NCBI GenBank assembly: GCA_913020445.1
Contig: CAJWAR010000024.1
Coordinates: forward strand, 1-64,000
Length of the DNA: 64,000 nt
Source of the DNA: an uncultured Rhodospirillaceae bacterium
Lineage (GTDB): Bacteria; Pseudomonadota; Alphaproteobacteria; Rhodospirillales; UBA2165
Direction of reading: 5' to 3'
Shown here: one piece after another, positions 60,015 through 64,000 of the stretch
How the letters are laid out: each line of letters starts with the position of its first letter
How positions within the stretch are numbered: position 1 is the stretch's first letter
Notes under the pieces: model-generated
Databases searched by the model: none
Seen by the model: only the letters and a program-made list of their open reading frames with translations
What the model was told of the DNA's origin: nothing
Translations under genes and position numbers: made by a program

Positions 60015-61775
60015 TTGAGTGACGAAAACTCCAATGAAACTTTTTGGGGCAGTGATGTTATCGCATCGGCTTTGCGCGAAACTGGAATCCCCTATGCCTG
60101 CCTAAATCCGGGGGCCAGCTATCGCGGCCTCCACGACAGTCTGGTGAATTTCCTCGGCAACGAGAATCCCAAGATGCTGCTCAATCTCCATGAGGAGCAT
60201 GCGATTGCGATCGCCCAAGGCTATGCCAAGGCCTGTAATGAGCCGTTGATTGCCATCGTCCACAGCAATGTCGGCCTGATGCATGCGACCATGGGGATTT
60301 TCAATGCCTGGTGTGACCGGGTGCCGATGGTGGTGATCGGCGCGACGGGGCCGGTTGATGCAGCGATCCGCCGCCCGCACATTGATTGGATTCATACCGC
60401 ATCTGATCAAGGTGGTCTGGTCCGGGATTATGTTAAATGGGATGATCAGCCGGGCTCACCCGAGGCCGCCGTTGATGCGATCCGTAAAGGCAAGCAGATC
60501 GCCTGCACGCCGCCTTACGGCCCGGTTTATATTTGCCTCGATTCAGCCGTGCAGGAAATACAGCTCGATCACTGGCCCGAGTTCAATGACATTGGCCGTT
60601 ATCAATCACCGCTGCCGCCATCGCCTCCGGCGGGGGCCGTTGAAGAGGCGGCTGAGATGTTGCTCGGCGCGAACAATCCCTTGATCCTAGCGGGCCGGAT
60701 GCTCCGCACCGAAGATGCCTGGCAGAAACGCGTGCACCTGGCCGAAGCGGTTGGCGCCAAAGTGGTCAATAATTCCTGGCAGGAAGTTGGCTTTCCGACC
60801 AATCATCCGCTGCATGTTAAAAATATCGCCGGGTTTTTTGTCGGCGGACCAGTGCGGGACGCTCATGAAGCAGCCGACGTGGTGCTTAGTTTGGACTGGT
60901 TTGATCTCGGTGGCACCATGACTCATGCTTGGGGCGGTGGTGAGGTGAAGCCCAAAGTCATCAATTGCTCGATGGATTACCATCTGCATGGTGGCTGGAG
61001 CAAAGATCACGACCAGCTGGCGCCGGTCGATCTCCATGTGCCGACAACCCCGGAAGCCTTCATTGATGAACTGCTGCCGCTTGTTGAGGAAGCGGGCAAG
61101 GGCCAAAAAAATAATATGGGTTATCAAATCATTGAGCCCGAACCTGTTGCCGAACAGGCGCCGGGACCCATCGGTATTCGTGATCTCGCCCAAGCCGTCC
61201 GCGCGGTCATGCAGGAGGATGATATTTCCTTGATCAGTCACACCATCGGCTGGCCGGCTGACGAAGCCTATTACACCCATCCGTGGGCTTGTCTCGGTAA
61301 TGCGGGTGGCGGTGGTCTCGGCGCTGGTACCGGCAATGCTATTGGTTCAGCTTTGGCGATGCGGGATAAGGGTTCGAAATATCTGCCGTTGGCTATCTTA
61401 GGCGATGGCGATTATCTGATGGGGGTCTCGGCACTTTGGGCGGCGGCCCATGAGCGCATCCCGGTGCTGATCCTTGTCGCCAACAATAATTCTTATTTCA
61501 ATGATGAGATGCATCAGGAAGCCGTCGCCAAGAAACGCGGCCGCCCGGTGGAAAATCGCTGGATCGGTCAGCGTATCGATGATCCGGAAGTTGATATCTG
61601 CGCCATCGCCGAAGCTCAAGGCCTGCAGGCGGAAGGGCCGGTGGATAATCGCGAAGACCTTATTCCCGCTTTAAAAAGTTCAATTGAGAAAGTCCGCGCC
61701 GGGGCATCCCTGGTGATGGAGGTTAAGGTCACGCCGGAATATGCCACCAGCCCGGTGCATGAACGGAAGAGCTAG
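60015..61775 (+). CDS. thiamine-diphosphate-dependent enzyme (acetolactate synthase-like)
   Basis: A 586-residue ThDP enzyme with the three-domain layout of acetolactate synthase/benzoylformate decarboxylase. The N-terminal PYR domain has the catalytic Glu in NLHEEHAIAIAQGYA (Glu60 or 61). The middle domain starts near 210 (AAEMLLGANNPLILAGRMLR). The PP domain binds ThDP-Mg by ILGDGDYLMG (Gly463 onward) to VANNNSYF. The start is a TTG with AGGGGGAG nine bases upstream. The reaction is not clear; decarboxylation or carboligation of a 2-oxoacid is expected. It lies 1.5 kb from a thiamine uptake operon. Confidence 0.9.
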   Translation: MSDENSNETFWGSDVIASALRETGIPYACLNPGASYRGLHDSLVNFLGNENPKMLLNLHEEHAIAIAQGYAKACNEPLIAIVHSNVGLMHATMGIFNAWCDRVPMVVIGATGPVDAAIRRPHIDWIHTASDQGGLVRDYVKWDDQPGSPEAAVDAIRKGKQIACTPPYGPVYICLDSAVQEIQLDHWPEFNDIGRYQSPLPPSPPAGAVEEAAEMLLGANNPLILAGRMLRTEDAWQKRVHLAEAVGAKVVNNSWQEVGFPTNHPLHVKNIAGFFVGGPVRDAHEAADVVLSLDWFDLGGTMTHAWGGGEVKPKVINCSMDYHLHGGWSKDHDQLAPVDLHVPTTPEAFIDELLPLVEEAGKGQKNNMGYQIIEPEPVAEQAPGPIGIRDLAQAVRAVMQEDDISLISHTIGWPADEAYYTHPWACLGNAGGGGLGAGTGNAIGSALAMRDKGSKYLPLAILGDGDYLMGVSALWAAAHERIPVLILVANNNSYFNDEMHQEAVAKKRGRPVENRWIGQRIDDPEVDICAIAEAQGLQAEGPVDNREDLIPALKSSIEKVRAGASLVMEVKVTPEYATSPVHERKS

Positions 61776-61855
61776 TTATGCCACCACGAATTGGCTTGCT
61801 GGCGAAGGCCAGAATCCAGAAAGCAACATTCCGTTTGTCTGCCAAAAAAACTGGA

Positions 61856-61905
61856 CCCCGGACCTGCCTGCGCGGAGCTTCGGCAGAGGCAGGTCAAGTC
61901 CGGGG
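61856..61905. repeat. nested palindromic intergenic repeat
   Basis: The outer stem is ccccggac (61856-61863) with gtccgggg (61898-61905); an inner stem is acctgcct (61862-61869) with aggcaggt (61887-61894). The flanks read ctgga...ggtgacgg. The outer part matches the CACCCCGGACTTGA-type palindrome I know as common between genes in Alphaproteobacteria, and the inner CTGCC...GGCAG palindrome looks inserted in it. Confidence 0.7.
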
Positions 61906-62014
61906 TGACGGGGAAATCTAGATCTTTCGTTATGCGCAGGCCCATACTTAATCCTGGCCGCTTATCCAGTTTCACCCTATGCCGAAACCCAGTGGTTTTG
62001 GTATAGGCTCAAAA

Positions 62015-62086
62015 TGTCCGCTTTACCCCCGAAAGCAGACATAAACGGGATATGGCAAAAGAGTCCGCTTATGACCCAAAGCGGAC
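62015..62086. repeat. two-hairpin dispersed repeat, copy 4
   Basis: Hairpin 1 is tgtccgcttt (62015-62024) with aaagcagaca (62032-62041); hairpin 2 is gtccgctt (62063-62070) with aagcggac (62079-62086). The spacer ends ggcaaaaGAGTCCGCTT, nearly identical to copy 3. It lies nearly 58 kb from copy 3. Confidence 0.82.
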
Positions 62087-62246
62087 ATTCCCGGGTAATA
62101 CGCTGAACATCCGCTTTGCACCCGGTAATCAGAGGGCCGCGGGTTTGAACAGAGGTTTAAATAATATTTTATTTCGACCCGGTTGTTGCATCGTGTTATA
62201 TATGGCGCTACGAAAAAAATACTTATCCACCGGAGGCAATGCACTC

Positions 62247-63983
62247 ATGGCTAGGACAGTCTTTTTTTTGCACATATTGCTCGGAGCCCTTTTGCTGGCT
62301 TTGCCGTCACACTCGAGCGAACAGCCATTCAAGGAAGGCATTTCAGAAAGCAATTTCATCCAACTCGCCCAGCGCGGCGGCGGGGGCATGCCCGACCCCG
62401 GCACTCTAATAAAAAGAATGGATAAGGACGGCGACGGGCGGGTCGCCAAGGCAGAGTTCCTTGGCCCGCCGCAGGCCTTTGGCCGCATCGACGCCGATCA
62501 GGACGGTTATCTGACGGTCGAGGAATTCACCGTAGCCCTAGCCAACAGAGGCGGGCGCGCCCAATCCGAATCGCCCATCCGCAACACTCCGGGCCTGTAC
62601 TTCGTCGACGCCCACAGCCAGATGGATCATAAAGTGAGCGAAAAACAAATCATGTCGCTTATGGATTCATCCGGTGTCTATCGAACAATTCTTTCCAATC
62701 ACCTTAGGCGCCCATGGCGAGACATCATTTCCTTTGCCGGTGCCAGCAAGAACAGAATCGTGCCGGCAGTCAGAATCAAGGGCCATTTGGCATCGAACAA
62801 TACGGGTAAATATCTGGATACGTTGCGCGATCAGATGGGCGAGAAACGCTTTCGCGCAATGGCCGAGATGCTGATCTATCATGACGGTTTCAAGAAGTAT
62901 CCGAAAATAATAATGAACGTTGACGATCACCGGGTCCGCGCGGCGCTGGATGGTGCGCGCAAGAAGGGCTGGCCGTTTATCGCGCATCTCGAGTTCGCCT
63001 TTATGTCGGTGAACGACCAGAAAAAATATATGAAGGGGTTGGAGACGTTTTTGCAGCGAAACCCGGACCAACCGATCGTCATGATTCACATGGGCCGCAT
63101 GGTTCCCGCCGAGGTCGGCAGACTTCTTGATACCTACCCAAACGTTTATTTCATGATGTCCAGTTCATCGAATTTGCTTACCTTTTTTCGCAAATATCCC
63201 GAACTCATATTATTCGATGGGCCCGGTTCGGGTATCCGTTTTAAGGAACCCTGGAAACGACTCGTCCTTAAACACCCAAGCCGTTTAATATTTGCCTTGG
63301 ATATCGTCTTTTCCCAATTTTGGGTGGAAAATTTTTACTTTCGCATCATGAATACGTGGTGGCGTAGCCTCGCCGAATTGCCGGACGAGGTCGCCCACAT
63401 GGTCGCCCATGGCAATGCGGAACGTTTGTGGAAGCTGGTGCCCAAGCCGGCCTCCGTGACTATGTCTCCGCCGCCGAGGGTGGGAGGCCCAGGCGGCGGC
63501 GCTGACAATCCTGACCCCAGCACTTCGATAAAGAAAATGGACAAGGACGGCGACGGGCGGGTCGCCAAAGCCGAGTTTCGCGGCCCGCCGCAGGCCTTTG
63601 GCCGCATCGACGCCGACAAGGACGGTTTTCTGACGGTTGAAGAGTTCACCAAGGCTTTAGCCAACAGGGGCGGCGGGAACGCCAATCCGGCCGGGCGTGG
63701 TCCGGGGAACTCTTCTGCGGCGCGGGGCCGGCCCGGGATCCAACGCCCGACCGGACAACGGCCCGCAGGATCACCGGCATCCGGAAAGCCAAAATCGGCA
63801 GCCGGAGGCGGTCCCGGACAAATGAGGATCCGCATTATGGATCAGGACGGCGACGGGCGGGTCTCCAAAGCCGAGTTTCGCGGCCCGCCGCAAGCCTTTG
63901 GCCGCATCGACTCCAACCAGGATGGATATTTGACGCTGCAGGAATTCAACCAAATCCTTGGCAATCGTCAAAACAGACGGTGA
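62247..63983 (+). CDS. exported EF-hand / amidohydrolase fusion protein
   Basis: A 578-residue protein from the ATG at 62247 (GGAGG ten bases upstream). A signal peptide (TVFFLHILLGALLLALPSHS) leads to three near-identical EF-hand pairs with Ca2+ loops at about residues 59 and 82, 432 and 455, 532 and 555; each pair reads MDxDGDGRV, KAEF, GPPQAFGRID, DGxLT. Between pairs 1 and 2 lies a TIM-barrel domain of the amidohydrolase_2 type (YFVDAHSQ, FIAHLEF, VMIHMGRM, FALDIVF). A Gly/Pro/Ala-rich linker (about 478-525) joins pairs 2 and 3. A calcium-bound periplasmic or secreted hydrolase is inferred; I know no characterised protein of this design. Confidence 0.87.
   Translation: MARTVFFLHILLGALLLALPSHSSEQPFKEGISESNFIQLAQRGGGGMPDPGTLIKRMDKDGDGRVAKAEFLGPPQAFGRIDADQDGYLTVEEFTVALANRGGRAQSESPIRNTPGLYFVDAHSQMDHKVSEKQIMSLMDSSGVYRTILSNHLRRPWRDIISFAGASKNRIVPAVRIKGHLASNNTGKYLDTLRDQMGEKRFRAMAEMLIYHDGFKKYPKIIMNVDDHRVRAALDGARKKGWPFIAHLEFAFMSVNDQKKYMKGLETFLQRNPDQPIVMIHMGRMVPAEVGRLLDTYPNVYFMMSSSSNLLTFFRKYPELILFDGPGSGIRFKEPWKRLVLKHPSRLIFALDIVFSQFWVENFYFRIMNTWWRSLAELPDEVAHMVAHGNAERLWKLVPKPASVTMSPPPRVGGPGGGADNPDPSTSIKKMDKDGDGRVAKAEFRGPPQAFGRIDADKDGFLTVEEFTKALANRGGGNANPAGRGPGNSSAARGRPGIQRPTGQRPAGSPASGKPKSAAGGGPGQMRIRIMDQDGDGRVSKAEFRGPPQAFGRIDSNQDGYLTLQEFNQILGNRQNRR
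62418..62554 (+). repeat. EF-hand-pair DNA cassette, copy 1
   Basis: About 137 bp coding one EF-hand pair. It is nearly identical at base level to 63537-63673 and close to 63837-63973, for instance in gacggcgacgggcgggtc and gcctttggccgcatcgac. Base-level likeness over synonymous sites suggests recent duplication or conversion within the gene. Confidence 0.85.
63537..63673 (+). repeat. EF-hand-pair DNA cassette, copy 2
   Basis: Second copy of the cassette, after the amidohydrolase domain. It matches copy 1 in most bases; the main coding changes are Leu to Arg before GPPQAFGRID and Asp-Gln to Asp-Lys in the second loop. Confidence 0.85.
63837..63973 (+). repeat. EF-hand-pair DNA cassette, copy 3
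   Basis: Third copy, exactly 300 bp after copy 2 and at the C-terminus. The front half is nearly identical to copy 2; the back half (DSNQDGYLTLQEFNQ) has diverged more. Confidence 0.85.
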
Positions 63984-64000
63984 TCAAGACTTGGGTACGG

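Larger units (their letters stand above)
61776..62246. other. gene-free stretch before the EF-hand fusion gene
   Basis: About 470 bp without a convincing gene. It holds a nested palindrome (61856-61905) and a two-hairpin repeat (62015-62086), plus a lone catCCGCTTTGCACCC at 62107 that looks like a third, partial repeat unit. An in-frame extension of the next gene reaches back to 62052 but would translate the repeat, so I leave it out. Confidence 0.6.

Noticed and set aside
60687-61280. Minus-strand frame of 197 codons opposite the ThDP enzyme
   Set aside because: Antisense of a confident gene with no domain and no ribosome site.
1-64000. CRISPR arrays, prophage or insertion sequences
   Set aside because: No regularly spaced identical repeats with unique spacers, no cas, integrase, terminase or transposase genes were seen on either strand.

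Overview
The window reads as a chromosomal segment of an alphaproteobacterium, probably a free-living (perhaps marine) relative of the Rhodospirillales. The evidence is a set of families typical of that class (DUF3572, DUF1194, CckA-like hybrid kinases, tripartite TRAP transporters, a CoxS/CoxM/XdhC/MocA group, a split Mrp antiporter operon) and a nested palindrome of a type common in alphaproteobacterial intergenic DNA. The assignment is inference from gene content; there is no rRNA or marker gene to place it more exactly. No phage, transposase, integrase or CRISPR array is visible.

Layout. 1-950: the 3' end of tRNA-Glu, its terminator, a short copy of the tRNA 3' end, a 12-bp tandem repeat, paired hairpin repeats and a DUF1330 gene. 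950-4.2 kb: divergent TRAP transporter genes (dctQM / dctP). 4.4-11.1 kb: a secreted AlgH/YqgE-like protein, a LysR regulator divergent from an M24 (creatinase/DddP-like) enzyme followed by an FmdB zinc ribbon and an acyl-CoA ligase, a hypothetical gene and a Pht5-like binding protein. 11.2-15.6 kb: an EamA transporter, a periplasmic binding protein, a formamidase-like hydrolase and a GlcD-type FAD dehydrogenase. 15.6-19.4 kb: an FNR/FixK-like box, bacteriohemerythrin and a 1078-residue hybrid kinase. 19.5-29 kb: mixed single genes (DUF4126, NIPSNAP, PagL-like deacylase, MATE, dehalogenase-like hydrolase, EamA, Kelch, aldo/keto reductase, MFS). 29-33.7 kb: an AprA/AprB-like flavoprotein-ferredoxin pair behind a second FixK-like box, then a heparinase II/III protein. 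33.7-37.1 kb: two-component genes. 37-43.6 kb: DUF3572, DUF1194, amidohydrolase, arylsulfotransferase-like propeller, lipoproteins. 43.7-47.6 kb: coxS-coxM-xdhC-mocA without the large catalytic subunit. 47.8-55.9 kb: a Panacea-like protein and a ten-gene Mrp-type cation/proton antiporter operon. 56-58.6 kb: thiZXY under a TPP riboswitch. 58.6-64 kb: DUF192, an O-methyltransferase divergent from a ThDP enzyme, and a secreted EF-hand/amidohydrolase fusion.

How the genes may work together. Uptake systems (TRAP, thiXYZ, EamA, MFS) sit beside single catabolic enzymes, as in an oligotrophic heterotroph. Two FNR/FixK-type palindromes, one before the oxygen-binding hemerythrin and one before the AprAB-like redox pair, suggest that both respond to low oxygen. 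The thi operon supplies thiamine precursor, and a ThDP enzyme lies just beyond it. A recurring two-hairpin repeat (four complete dimers plus at least one half copy) sits only in gene-free DNA and is the most unusual non-coding element. Two regions exceed 300 bases without a confident gene, 53-424 and 61776-62246, and both are filled largely by these repeats.
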